Source of the DNA: Pristionchus mayeri
Taxonomy: Eukaryota > Nematoda > Chromadorea > Rhabditida > Neodiplogasteridae
Assembly: GCA_036245805.1 (NCBI GenBank)
Contig: BTRK01000002.1
Span: 16,733,067-16,797,066, forward strand
Length of the DNA: 64,000 bases
Reading direction: 5' to 3'
Part shown: positions 1 to 12,500 of the stretch, piece after piece
Layout of the letters: each line of letters opens with the position of its first letter
Position numbering within the stretch: position 1 is the stretch's first letter
The notes under the pieces: generated by a model
Databases searched by the model: none
What the model was told of the DNA's origin: nothing
The model's input: the letters and a program-made list of their open reading frames with translations, nothing else
Position numbers and translations under genes: made by a program

Positions 1-202
1 GAAAATACGACAGGGTGTGTCGAGGTGAAGAGAAGACTGAAGAAGATTATCAGAGAGATGGGAGTGAGCGAGTGAAATGATTTCGGAGTAAAAGAGGAGA
101 TTTCAGGAGCAGGAAGATATCGAGGAATGGGCGCAGAGAGCGCAATTGAGTGAAGCCGAGTGCTACACACTCGCTTCTGTCCTCAGACAGGAATCCGTTT
201 AA
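1..202 (+). CDS. 3' end of an unidentified protein gene
   Basis: Two exons can be read in one frame. Exon 1-63 is open from the window edge and ends GGA followed by a GTGAGC donor; a 43-base intron ends TTTCAG at 106; the last exon runs 107-202 and stops at TAA. The joined tail is charged and probably helical: KRRLKKIIREMG followed by an E/Q/W-rich segment and the end SVLRQESV. The upstream part lies outside the window, so the family cannot be named. An AATAAA polyadenylation signal follows 68 bases after the stop, which supports this as a true gene end on the plus strand. Nothing here indicates function. Confidence 0.55.
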
Positions 203-270
203 TACGATGTCGATCCACCTCAGAGTGATCTTATCTGCCCAAATCTCGTACATGTATTCGACCAATTGAC

Positions 271-276
271 AATAAA
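271..276 (+). terminator. Polyadenylation signal AATAAA
   Basis: A canonical AATAAA lies downstream of the TAA at 200-202 and is followed by T-rich sequence. It is the likely 3' end of the gene at the left edge. Confidence 0.5.
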
Positions 277-299
277 CTAATCTTTTATACTCCGAAAAA

Positions 300-1020
300 A
301 GTTTTCATTGTCTCATAATTGAGTGTCATTTTTTCTAGGTATCATCTGTGACAATATATTACAAGACTTTAGCACATTGACGACAAAACCGTAAGATAAG
401 CACAGCTCAATGATTGTAGTTTTTATCGCATGAGCTGATGGATGAGAACGCAATGCTTGAATTGAATATGAGTATAGATCGGGTGGGAATAAGTCGCAAT
501 CACATTTCTTTTTGAAGTGCTTCTCCTCTCCAATCTTTATTTGACGGAGACACAACTCGGGCAGACCACTTCGAGCCTACAGTATTCTTCGTTACCGTAT
601 GCCATTCAATTATCTAGCGTACACCCTCCTCTAATTCCTCGGCATAAATGCCTCGTCGTTTGAGACATTCACAGACCTAACTCGTTGGGTACGATAGTCC
701 ATCGCAGCTTGAGATCATCGGGGGAAAATCAAACCTTTTTGTATTCTGATTTAAGTGAAATGTTGGGGAGATCGATTGTAACTTGTGCTGGCAGGGTAGT
801 CCCAAGTACATTTCCGATAGCCGGTTCATTTATTCCAAACTTTACACTACTCCCCTAAATATATTATTTTTATATAATAATTCTCAAAGGATTACTTGGT
901 TGGATCCACTACAGAATCACATACTTCGATCGGTTCGGGCTTCTGTAAATATTTAATATCGCATAATTCTTATTAGTATTAAAAGACGTTATTAGGCTCA
1001 CCTTCGATCCCACAACCAAT
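300..1020. other. Intergenic, no supported gene
   Basis: I see no exon with convincing splice sites and protein-like composition here. Short open frames exist on the minus strand (313-555) but have no recognisable features. Upstream exons of the gene read at about 1030-1386 may be hidden here. Confidence 0.4.
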
Positions 1021-1029
1021 TAGAATCTT

Positions 1030-2670
1030 TGAAGTTCTTCAACGCGTTTGTGGTGGTGCACTCTCTAGAAGCTGTGGCAAAATATTCTTTGATCATCAAG
1101 GAAGACAAGAGGAGGGATGTGACTGTAAACTACATCCAAGCTGTTCGATTGTGCATCGCCATTCTTGGCAAGGAGGTCAGTTGCTGTATAATTTCTGAAA
1201 AGTGCGTTACAATAGGCCTAATTTGTAACATTCATGTGAGCCCCCAAATGAGAACATTTCAGGGAGTTACTGTGGATGAGATGAACGAGATTGGAGTAAT
1301 GATAAAGGAACAATTGGAAGAAGAGAAGAGAATAAGAGAGCTGCCGATTGGAAGAGTAGAATCGGTCGCAGTGCTTGATCAAATCGCATATCACGCCTCT
1401 CACGAGAAAATGGAGCTGAATTTTCCATTCATGGGAATGGGGGAAAATCGTGAATTGAGTTATAACCGGTTTTGTCCATCCTAAGGCATGCCTGAGTGAC
1501 CACCGAAGTCTTATTGGGCAGACTTCATTTTGGAGCTTCCTACACCGGGTCGCAATTCGGCATCACTCACTTCAAGGGCCGATTTCTCGAAAACGGTGAT
1601 AGATTGAGCGAAATTGTCCTCTGACAAGTGAGTGACCCCGACTCATTTTTTGAGCTCTATCGATCTATCTAAACCAATTTCTCTGAATCCGATTTTAAAC
1701 AGTGGTACACTTCTGGGCATGTTTCTCAAAAATGTAGGTGCAGAAGCAGCTCACATTTTCTAAGTAAATGCAGCTCAGTGAGACCTTTCAAATGAGTGGT
1801 TTGCCAACAAAATACGGTCCCGCTGGTGATAGTTTCGCCCCTTTTATGTTTTTCGATTATTTGAAATCACTCATTCCTCGCACAGCGAACGTTTTTTTGG
1901 GAATGAGGGAGGAGTGAGAACAATGGGGGGAGTGAGGGACAATGGGATCATTTCACTCTGCGCTCTCAAAAACGCACGGTGTGGCGAGGAATGAGTGCCT
2001 TCAAATTATCGAAATACGTAAAAGGGGCGAAACTCTCACCAGCGTGCCCGTATTTTGTTGGCAATCCACTCATGTGAAAGGTCTCACTGAACTGCATTTC
2101 CTTAAAAAATTTGAGCTGCTTCTGCACCTACATTTTTGAGAAACATGCCCAGAAGTGTACAACTGTTCAAAATCGGATTCAGAGAAATTGGTTTAGATAG
2201 ATCGATAGAGCTCAAAAAATGAGTCGGGGTCACTCAGAGGTCAATTTCGCTCAATCTATCACCGTTTTCGAGAAATCGGCCCTTGAAGTGAGTGATGCCG
2301 AATTGCGACCCGGTGTAGGAAGCTCCAAAATGAAGTCTGCACACTAAGACTTCGGTGGTCACTCAGGCATGCCTTAGGACGGCCAAAACCGGTTAGAACC
2401 AATTTCACCATTCCCACATCCAGCTCGATTCTCTCATGATAGGCGTGATATCTCGTTGATGCTCACTTCGAGGTAAGCTAAAAAATAACAAATAAAGAAT
2501 TATTAGTCTCCAATGATATTGACGTTACGATTTTAGAAGGTGGACCCATACATCTGCCAATCTCTCCATCCAGTAATTCCGCTCATTTTCGCCATGATCA
2601 AGTCTTCCAGTAACAAGTACTGGGGAATATATATAGCCTCATCTCTCATTATATATGCTCCTGACGTATG
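1030..2670 (+). CDS. Tentative multi-exon gene split by a palindromic element
   Basis: Protein-like exons can be read on the plus strand. One runs from about 1030 to 1173 and ends GGCAAGGAG before a GTCAGT donor; the intron ends TTTCAG at 1262; the next exon starts GGAGTTACTGTGGATG and encodes a charged helical stretch (DEMNEIGVMIKEQLEEEKR). That exon runs directly into the fold-back element at 1391-2448. Beyond the element a short in-frame stretch ends at a GTAAGC donor near 2473, and a possible terminal exon follows TTTTAG at about 2537 and ends TGA near 2670. No start exon or known domain was found. It may be a gene broken by the insertion, or one whose real 3' exons lie elsewhere. Confidence 0.3.
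1391..2448. mobile_element. Large TA-flanked palindromic (fold-back) element, copy 1
   Basis: The left arm starts TCACGCCTCTCACGAGAAAA and the right end is its diverged reverse complement. The two arms, each about 500 bases, pair almost throughout, with a short centre near 1892-1948 made of GAGTGAGG-type runs. TA flanks both ends (1389-1390 and 2449-2450), the target-site duplication expected of Tc1/mariner-type movement. It encodes no transposase. Two shorter relatives with the same ends lie at 39348-39729 and 41645-41976. Confidence 0.85.
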
Positions 2671-2689
2671 ATTTAATTATGATACATAA

Positions 2690-5600
2690 AGAAGGAAAGT
2701 AAGCTTTCAGGTGGCTCTTCATTATCATCAACAGATAGTTCAACTCCTCTTCCAATCACTCCTTGATCAAATCCCTTCAGTTCGCCTCTACACTACCATT
2801 ATTGAACAATGAAGGACGCCTTGCTATACTCTCTATCCTGTATATTGACCGAAACTGATATTCGGACTTGACACTGTTTGAGATTGTTACGTTATTCTGA
2901 AGTCCTGTAGAACTTGTTATCATCATCGATATCTGATTAACTACTTTCTGGAACTTCATGCGTGCCTTTCATAAATCGGTTCCTTATTGGAAATAAGCGT
3001 AGACACTGCGTATTCTTTCTTTAAAACCTTTCATAATTCGCCAAACTGTGTGAGGGGGTTGAACTAATCATTTCCATGAACTCTCAATTCCTCGGTCTCC
3101 TTCTGCACTGTGATCTTGTTTGAATGACATATGGATATCAAGGTATACTTGTATTTGGGAAAGCTCTTTAAATATCTTGTAAAATTTGAGAACTATTTTC
3201 ACTTCCTGAACTTGTCAACTGAAATCTGTAATTTTGAAAATGTCGTTCCGGCTGGGAGTACAACTGAACCAATTGTATGCAGTGACCATCGTATTATGTG
3301 ATATCCGTGCAATGCCTGGATCAGTATCGAGTTGACTTGAATTCACAGGAACGTGATAGCACTTTACTTTGCTCGTGTTTCGCTGTTGTCGGGGCTTGGC
3401 ATCTTTAGTAATTCCTTCTGTGCTGAATTCACGTGAATTCTCAATCCCATTAAATTCACTATCGAATCAACAATAATATTCAACATCTGAATCACCTGAA
3501 TTCGCATTTCATTCTGTATATCTCGTAATTATCGATTACGTACTCTATTACCGTGTTCTAGCTCTCATATTTCTTCATAACACTCATCAAACGTCTGAAC
3601 GCTTGTACTGGTTTCTGTGGATATGCCTTCTCGATTGAAATGAGAACCTGGATTACCAGTGGATTACAGATGTATTGTTAATAATAATATGGATCCTTTC
3701 TGAATATTCAGTTTCTATCGACTTCACTATATTTTGCATTATACCCTTGCGAAGATGTTTGTACCATGATGCCACTGGACTCCGATAGCCTCTTATCTCT
3801 GCATTTTGAAATGTATCTTGACAAGAATTAGCGAACATGATGTATTCTGAGAGGAATCTTTAGACATGTCTCCAACTTTTGCTGAAACTGTGTTCTTCAA
3901 AAGCAATCTTGGAACGATCATTTCTTTTGGCGAAGTCAGAATTACTCGGGCATGGTTTCCGGCAATTATTATTCAGATGTCCTTGAGCTGAGTAGGCTTA
4001 TTCTGGGACTGAGAGTGATCAAATCAATTTCTGCGGACAATCGTAAACAACGGTAAATGATCTCTGGTTGACCTCGTAATGTCATCTTTGTTTGTACTTC
4101 TTGGAGATATATTGTATGAGATGTGTAAACATAGAGTATGTGCCCATTTTCATTTTCTGAAAGTTCTGTATCACGCTCTGGTGAAATATTTCGCCTCGTC
4201 TTGAATCAGATCAAGATACTTATATCTTTCTGGTAAGTGAGATGAGAATCTGTTATTAATTATTCACAAATCGATGCAATGCTGAATGCTTTCATGGAAC
4301 TCTTCCAAAAAGTAGTATTATGTCCGAGTTTTCGGGAATATTCAACTGTACTCAGGGTCTTGTAAAAACTGGATCAAGAATAATACTGTGTATTCGAATT
4401 TCCTCGAGCGTTTCAAATAGTACAACTGGCTCTACATTCCGTCTGACAATATTGGAGGCTGGGATGTACTTTGATTTCTGGTCTTTGGATAACTATCCAC
4501 TGATAATAAAACTGTCGTTTACTTCTCATATATTTGACCTTTCATAAGTTCGTTCTACTTTTGCGTCATTCTAAACACCTTATCAACTGTTGAGGGTCTA
4601 TTTGCTCACTCTGTCCGTGAAATTTGTCATTATGCCTGGTATGATCACTTTAATGACTTCTGATAAAGGAGCGATGTTCAGATCATTGTGGTGAGTACCT
4701 TGTAGACTTGTAGTCACATGACATGAATCCTGCTGGTCCATGATTAACAATGGTGCTTGTATTCTCTCAATTCTGCATTTTATCTCGTCACTGTCACTGA
4801 GCAAAATACCTCGTAGAATGAATGTTGATACCGAATTGTCAATAATATCATTCTGGGTGTGAACACATAGTACTTTCAAGAACTGAAATTCTGATGTAAT
4901 TGAATTGGCGAATTGGCAGCACATTATTCCAACTATTATCAGTAACTGTTTCCAACTGTTATCAGTTCTTACTGAATATTTCTGCTCTTATTAGTCATTC
5001 CCAAAATGCTCATTGGACATCGATGGCATAATTTGGCTTCATTCTTTGCTCCCTGATTGTTCATGTGAATGAATACCTGTCCAGGTGCTGATCTGTTTTG
5101 TGATCGGAATCTGGTGTGACAATAGTCTGACTGCTTATCATATCCTTTCAACACACTTCATCTCATCTTGAAGGTCTAGCTTTCGTGGGAATCACGTGCC
5201 ACTCGCTTGAATATTTGACTCCAATGCCAAGCATTTTGCCACTGTATAGGAACTGAAATTGGTCCTCATTTTTACTTATTCTTGTACTGCAAAATACTTG
5301 TTCTGGAAATTGTTGTCTCAAATTTTAATACTGGATGATCGCATTTTTTCCTTTACAATTACTGGTTTTATTATGCTTGATCACATGAATCTCATAAAAT
5401 TTGCCTCATTTCTCGAATGATTCCACTTTTCCGATTTTCAATTGCTGATTATTTCGAAAATATTCCGATATTCTGTTAGACGCACGTACTTTCTCCTCTC
5501 TCTGGCCAACATGGGAAATTCATCATCTTTCCGAATTGGTTGGTTATTCAAGCTCGTTTTATTGACTGGTAACTGCTGAACTGTGAATTATCAGACCATC

Positions 5601-6590
5601 CGATGTGAAATCGCTACATGTGCCTTCTTTTCCACCAATGAGCTGAGTTGGTTACCGAATGATACTTGACTTTTTTCTGAACGAACAATGATATCTCGCG
5701 ACTTCCATGACTTCTCATCAAGATCATAACGTCAATAAAGTTGATGGACTATCGAAGTTGGCTATTCAACATAATTCTGGAACGTTACTGTTAATTACTA
5801 TGACTGTTAATTAGGCTTGAAATAATCAATCTCAAATTGGAAAACCAGAATATTTCAGGTACTTGTCCAATATTTCTTCTATATCTCGTGGGTTGTGTCT
5901 AGGGACAATTGTCTAATATCTCTATAAACAATTCATACTCTGCTAGGTTTACTGTTTCCTTGGGGTCTCAACCACTCGATTATATCCTTTTTTGATGAAT
6001 AAAATACTGGAAATAATAATGATGGAGTCAGTCTATGTTATCCCAATCTCAATAATTTGAGAAGGTCTGAAGTCGAATAACATATTTATCCACCATTATA
6101 TTTCAACTATTTCATACATGTCTCCTCTGATCTTATCATACTGGAATTATATCATTATTTCCATAAAATGCATACAAGCAAGGTGGCCATTGATCTCTCA
6201 AATGCGGTTCTGACTATTTAATCTTCCGATTAATCACCATAAATTCTGAATTCATCTCCATTACATGATACTGTGTTTCATAAATTTGATATTGTTTTCA
6301 TGACTTCCTATACTTCGACAATTATCTTTTTTTTCTTCAAAGTACTCGTTTCTTTAAATAGACTCATTTGTCGCTCCTCTAGCATTGTACATTGATTCTT
6401 GAGAGTTCTCTTTCTTTAGTCAACTCGTATGGATTAAATTAATGTACAGTAGTAGGCTTTTCCTCAGATACTCTTTCCTTGATGCGCGTTTTCTGTTACA
6501 CATATTTCCTTATGATAGGCAACAAATATGATCTGAGGCACTTCATGATAATCGCTCGGGGTTAGTTGAAATACGTTCGGAATATCATTT
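2690..6590. other. Gene-poor stretch with odd word bias
   Basis: About 3.9 kb with no exon I can support on either strand. The sequence is AT-rich and repeatedly uses words such as TTCTGA, CTGAAT, GAATTC and GATATT, giving an impression of an old degenerate tandem array or a dead repeat. The longest open frames (about 60-108 codons) have no protein-like character. Confidence 0.4.
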
Positions 6591-6649
6591 CATCGTATTT
6601 TCCTGTGTTTTCTGAACTGTTCTCTGGTAGATTCACCGATGTATAAAAA

Positions 6650-6790
6650 AGGACTGTATTCGATAGGCTGACCGATAAATGGACTGTATTCGATATACTG
6701 ATCGATAAATGAACTGTATTCGATACTCTGATCGATAAAAGGACTGTATTCGATACACTGATCGATAAATGGACTGTATACGATACACAA
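6650..6790. repeat. Minisatellite, about 30-bp unit
   Basis: A unit like GGACTGTATTCGATACACTG plus ATCGATAAAT is repeated about four and a half times with small changes. On the minus strand it yields a repeated peptide around EYSPFIDQ, but this is a by-product of the tandem repeat with no other support as a gene. Confidence 0.8.
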
Positions 6791-7111
6791 CATTCTGATA
6801 TGAAAGCCTGTATTGCTCTGAATCTGGATAGCTTTGAGACTGGAAAACAATAAATTCAGCTAATCTTCAAACTGTAAAGATCTGAGAACAAAGTATACAA
6901 CAATAATAATTCATCGGCATTATAACTTAGAGAACCTGTTCCTGCTTATGGCTTTTCTTACATTTCCTTGGCCTTATTCTGGATGTCCATATCGGCGTAT
7001 TGAATTCTCAATGAAAATATTCCTTCGAATCAGCTTTTATTCAAACTACAAATCAAATTGCCTATTCATTTCTCATATTAGGTCCTGTTATCTACTCGCG
7101 TTTCCACTAAT

Positions 7112-7210
7112 GATTCATTTTGCCAGTTATGACTATATTGACATTTCATGATTCCTTTTGCCACTTATGACTCATTTTGCCACTTATGATTCCTTTCGCC
7201 ACTTATGATT
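7112..7210. repeat. Short tandem repeat, about 21-bp unit
   Basis: The phrase TTTTGCCACTTATGATTC recurs about four times with substitutions (7112-7205). The region has no coding support. Confidence 0.6.
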
Positions 7211-8830
7211 GAATGCAAGTCCAGGGTGTTATCCCTGAGGGTACCTTGCGGACGGACAAACAAGGGGTGGGTGTGCTGACTACGACTACACTAGACTATA
7301 GAAGGGTGGTGCAAGCGATGTAAAGTGACAAGCTGATAAGACAGTGCCAGTGATTCTAAACTACATGATTTTGCAAACGGTTGCGTGTGGAAAGTGGTGC
7401 TGGGTGGAGTTGATAAGAAAGAATCGGACAGTGATCAATAGCCCTGACGAAATGGTGGCTCAGAGTGTACATCTCTAGCCTTCTCTCGCGATAACAAATA
7501 TGGCGCGCTATTTCATCAACTATAAACTTCGAGACCCTATCCTGAGTGTGTTTACCAGGCCGCAAATCAACTAATTCGTCATTTCGTCAGTTTTATGGTC
7601 AAGGATCATGAATCGTCTCATGCTTAACGAAAGAATGCAACCTACGGAGTACTGCGATGGACCACTTGGCTGTTGTCTAATTGGCCTAATTATTTAGTTA
7701 CAAAAATGCAGCGTTTCTTCTCTGGCTCACAAAAAAATTGAGGTCAGAGTCCATCGTCCCTCGATTGTTCTACTTCTCTATCTCCAATTATATAATTTCT
7801 GCTGCTACTCTCTCTCGGGATGGGAGGTTTGTGCGGGCGGGTCTCGACACAAATTTAGAACTTAAAAGACAGTACTCCGTATTTCGTATAATTTCCTTAA
7901 CATGAGTAGGCTCAGGGCCTCCCCTAATGACAGTGATGAGTACACACAAAAAACACACTGAATTTAACCCGTTTTCTCATCTACTCAATAAGGGTGTAGT
8001 CACTGTACTGATAATAACAATCTTGAGATGGCAATTCGGCAGAAAGAAAACAAAATGCGATCTCTTGGTTGTTATCAGTACAATGATCAACGATTCACGC
8101 ATGATGCTGAGCATTTTCGCAGCTCAATCACCTCGTTTTCTAACTATCAAATGAAGACTCTGAATACCTGCGTTCATCTGAGCGGCAAATCGGCTGTAGT
8201 GCGCACTTCCAGCCTCTTCTCATTCGACTTCGGCAAGCAGTAGGGTCCCCGGGACTCCATTTCATGATGCGGTCGTCTTGGCTCTAATTCTGAAGGGGGA
8301 TTAACGGGAGCTACGTCCCGGATGCCTAATTCATACAACAGCCCTATGCGAGAGATCTTCCTATCCCGATTCTATGGCATCCAGTCCCTGATGGTTTCCC
8401 CTTATGCGACCGTCACTTACGGGACGTTCAATACCTACTCTAAACTTGCCAGCATTGTCCATCCCTTGGCCGAGGGCATGTCCATGTGGGAGAGAAGAGC
8501 AACAACGTTAGCATCGAAGATGGTGTAGCGGATTGTTCGATGGAGAGACTAACATTGTTGAGAGGCACGACACGGTATAGACTCACAGCTTTATCTATCC
8601 GGCTCTCTCTCTTATCAGTGAGAAACTGACCCTTATATAGGGACAAACATACATGACGAAAGTGGATAGTTGCTAGATAAAATGGTACGATGGTGTGAGG
8701 GGAAGGTTCTGGAAGGTGAGTCAGATAGTGAGGGATCGCTATCATGACAGCTTTGCAATTATGGTAACACGAATCAAGAATCATTAAATAAAAGGTATAA
8801 ATCGATTTCTATGTTCTCTGAAAATATGCT
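7211..8830. other. Intergenic, no supported gene
   Basis: Several open frames of 68-114 codons overlap on both strands, but none has splice support or recognisable motifs. Confidence 0.35.
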
Positions 8831-8833
8831 AAG

Positions 8834-9079
8834 ATGTATATTTCAGAAAGTGATAAAGGCAACGACGAAAAAATTCTGATCACCTATCTCGAAATTTGGA
8901 AAAACTCGCAATTGTACTTCGCAGAAAGTTCATTATCCATGAACTATCTTGCTTCGTTGCACATTCCACCGATTAGCGTGATTTCATTCGAAGGATTCGA
9001 ATCTGATTTGATTGACAATCGATGTGCAGAGAGCAGACATCAAAGGTCCAGCAGTCCAGAACATGATCAGTCATGCTAA
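8834..9079 (+). CDS. Possible small ORF of 81 codons
   Basis: An ATG-initiated open frame begins MYISESDKGNDEKILITYLE and ends at TAA. Its composition is reasonably protein-like, but it has no signal peptide, no domain I recognise and no visible splice context. It stands alone between a gene desert and the Kelch gene. It could be a single exon of a larger gene or chance; I rate it low. Confidence 0.2.
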   Translation: MYISESDKGNDEKILITYLEIWKNSQLYFAESSLSMNYLASLHIPPISVISFEGFESDLIDNRCAESRHQRSSSPEHDQSC

Positions 9080-9542
9080 TCACAAAATATTACTCGAAAG
9101 AAACATGATCACTCAGTATCACAAACATACGAAGAGAGTCGGCAACCAGTTGCCTCATTGATCTTTATTCGATTCGATCCACCACCCGCACACTAACTCG
9201 TTATAAACCAGATTTTAGAGATACAAAAACAGTTGACATCGATCTCACGAAACCTCACGATCTTCAGGCGATGGCAAAAATATTTTCGATGCTGTCAGTC
9301 CGCTGCTTTAGATTCTAAATTTCAATAATATCAGTCATCAAGCGAAAGGTGGTAACATCGAAGTGCACCCTTTCTAAAATGGAAGTGCACCGTCCATATC
9401 CAACTCGATAGTGTTTTACAGATGATGAGTTAGGTGAAATTATGGAAATTCAAATATAACCGAGTTGCTATTCTCGACTCTCCCCTCATTTATCCACTCA
9501 TTTCTCCAATTTCTCCTCTCGTCGAGTGGTCTCGTCCCTCCA

Positions 9543-12500
9543 ATGGGTGCCATTTCAACCCCATTTTCGCACTGTTAATAGTTTGTTTATCTTTAATATT
9601 CAGATGAGCAAGCAGATCCTTCCCCGTTGGCATCTTCCCACACTCAGTCGGATCTCTCGGTGACCATTCGCACTCCTGATCCAATCGAACAAGTCTGACA
9701 TCAGGATGCCGAATCGATCGGATTGAGTGAAGTTGAGATGGAATGGAGTGAACTAACGGCAAGGGAACCATCACTTACAGAGTTTGTTGATCCCTGAAAG
9801 ATCAAAGATCAATGTTGTTCTGAGATCGACGACTCCTTGTTCCTCCCTCGAATCTCTCCTGGACGATCGATTCGCTTCATTCACAACCTGCGGTTAGCTA
9901 GTCGACATTACAAATTATTTTATTAATTTTAAGAACAATAATCGATTTGATCTTAGATACGGGAGATCCCAAAGATTGGTATATTTTAGATGAACTGAAA
10001 TTGAAATTCCTCAGGTATTCGACTCGACCTCTCATATCGCTGCTCCGATACTCATACTGTGACTCATTCCCTACCAGAGGTTAATTGTTAATAATTATAA
10101 TTATAATAATGAAACTTTATTTGAAATAAGTATCGAATTTAAATAAATTGTATCGATTTTGTAATGTTCGAATGATCTTTGATCTTTGCAGGCTCTGCGC
10201 CACTTTGATAGTCTGCGTCGCGAGGATAATCTCTTCGATATCACATTTGTGGTCGGCGAGAAGAGCTTCCAGGCGCACAAGGTAAAAACGAGAAAAGAAT
10301 GAAAAAATAACAAAAATCACCCAAAAATATGTAAAAATAAGAACAAAATTTGTTTATTTTTAAACTGTATACCGCGACATATACAATCTACAGCGACATA
10401 AATTACCCATGATTAAATTGGTGCTCTGTAGACTCTGCTGGCCGCGCGTTCGCCCTTCTTCTCAGCGATGTTCTCCCCTTCCTTCGCCGAGGCTACCGCC
10501 GGAACCGTCGATCTTTCCCATGGTGAATAAACAAAATTACAGATTAAAAGAGATCAAAGAAGAGATGAATTAGACCAAAAACAATGGAGAACATATGTAT
10601 TAGATTGGTTCAAAAGTTTCTGACTATTTTCATGTTCGGGCATTTTGACCTACCCCGTCCATCTCATTCAGCCAATCAACTAATGGTTATTCATCGTTGA
10701 TAAAGGTTTGGGAATACTTTTTACGCGATACAATATCGGGCCAATTCGATCAGGAAGGATGACACTATTCACAGTCAAACTCTAAATTGTTCTTGATTTT
10801 CAATACTATTCATTTGATTGTAACTCCAAGGACAAATGAGATTGAGACAAACGTGAAGGATTAATGAGAAGCCTATTACACAGGCATTTAATTTGACTCT
10901 TCAGAAATTCTGGTCCCCTGAATTCCCGCTTAACATTTTGTCCAAATCAGTAAACTATGCTAATTGGAGAATGCTTATTTTACATTTTCTGGCACTGTAC
11001 TCGTACAGATCGACCTTGAGAGCTCAATAGTGGTTCATTATTTTCTACCTTCCTATCTTAGAACACAGTTATATTTAAGAGTAGATTCATCAATCAATAA
11101 GTAATTATGATATTTCGGAACCGCGTTTTAGAAATTTAATCATCGAAATCAGCACTTTTTGTTGTTTCTATTTTCTCACTCGCAATGAGGACCCGGTTTT
11201 TCACGTTTAACCGAACAAGCAACTCTTGCCCTACAACATATATGTTGGGCAAATTAAAGAGGTCGCAAATATCTGAGAAGTTGAGCTTAACCAAAAACAC
11301 CGAAAAACACTATTTTCGGCAGTTTCGATATTAAATTAATGTTCTCACGTTCAATAACCGATATATCAATGTTAATGTTTTCCGGTACTCCATCACTACT
11401 GACGCCACTAAAACTATAGATGAATTGCAGGCAATCGAAATAGGCTAGGAGAAATTATGAAAAATAAATAGTCAGAAACTTATGAACCAACCTAATATAT
11501 TCCTGTTTTTACAGCCATGCCCTCTTGCACACTGGAGTTTCTTCTCCACTACGTGTACACGAGTCAGCTGATCATAACAGAGGACACCGCACCCCAGCTG
11601 TTCCTCGGTGCGAGGTATCTGAACATGGTCAGTACTGCACTATTTTCAGTATGTCCACCTTTAGATTTGCAAAGAATTTTTTAAATTTTATTTTACGTAT
11701 CAATTATGATAATGATATTCACATCCTAAATATTCTCATATTCTCATCGCAGCACTCCGTCACTCTCGAGTGCGCACAATTTCTGCATGCTCGTATGACG
11801 ATCTCCAGTGCTCTGACGCTGCGACGTGACCTCCACTCAATCGACTACTACGATCTGGACGACTCGATCTACAGATTCATGAGAGTGAGTGAGAAGAACT
11901 GATGTGTTCACTACTCAGCAAACCCCTCCTAACTTCACAATACAATGTGGAGCACGAACTAATGCTCGAGCCCAGCATAGTGATTGTTCATTCAGGCCAA
12001 CTTCGTCCCTTTCTCATCTATCTCTTCCTTCCTCGACCTCACTCTCAATGAGTTGGAGACTCTCATCGGAAAGGACTGCCCCAACATCGACAAGGAGATA
12101 CAGGTGATCAATATTTGCACGCTATGTTTAAATGTCTTGCTTTTCTCATGTAGTGACTGCCTCAATTTTCAGATCTTCGAGGCTATCAACAAGTGGGTGC
12201 ACCATGATGAGGAGAGGAAGAAGCACGGCGCTAGGTTCGAGTTATTCAATCTACAGCTACTGCGACCACTTTGAATGATTATACGTGATTCTTAGATTAG
12301 TTTACTTTGAAGAGAAGAGATATAATAAATATTGTTGCAGACTCTTTCAGTACGTTCGCTTCTCCCTCATCCCCATCGTCATCATCACTGAAATCATCGA
12401 GAAGACTCCGTGGGTGGCAGACTCGCCCGAGTGTGCCTGCATTCTCACTCAGGCTAAGGTGAATGCTCCCAACTGAACCCCTGGTTGAGTAGAGGTCAAA

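Noticed and set aside
6590..6850. Protein with EYSPFIDQ repeats
   Set aside because: Explained by the minisatellite; no leader, splice sites or flanking coding sequence.
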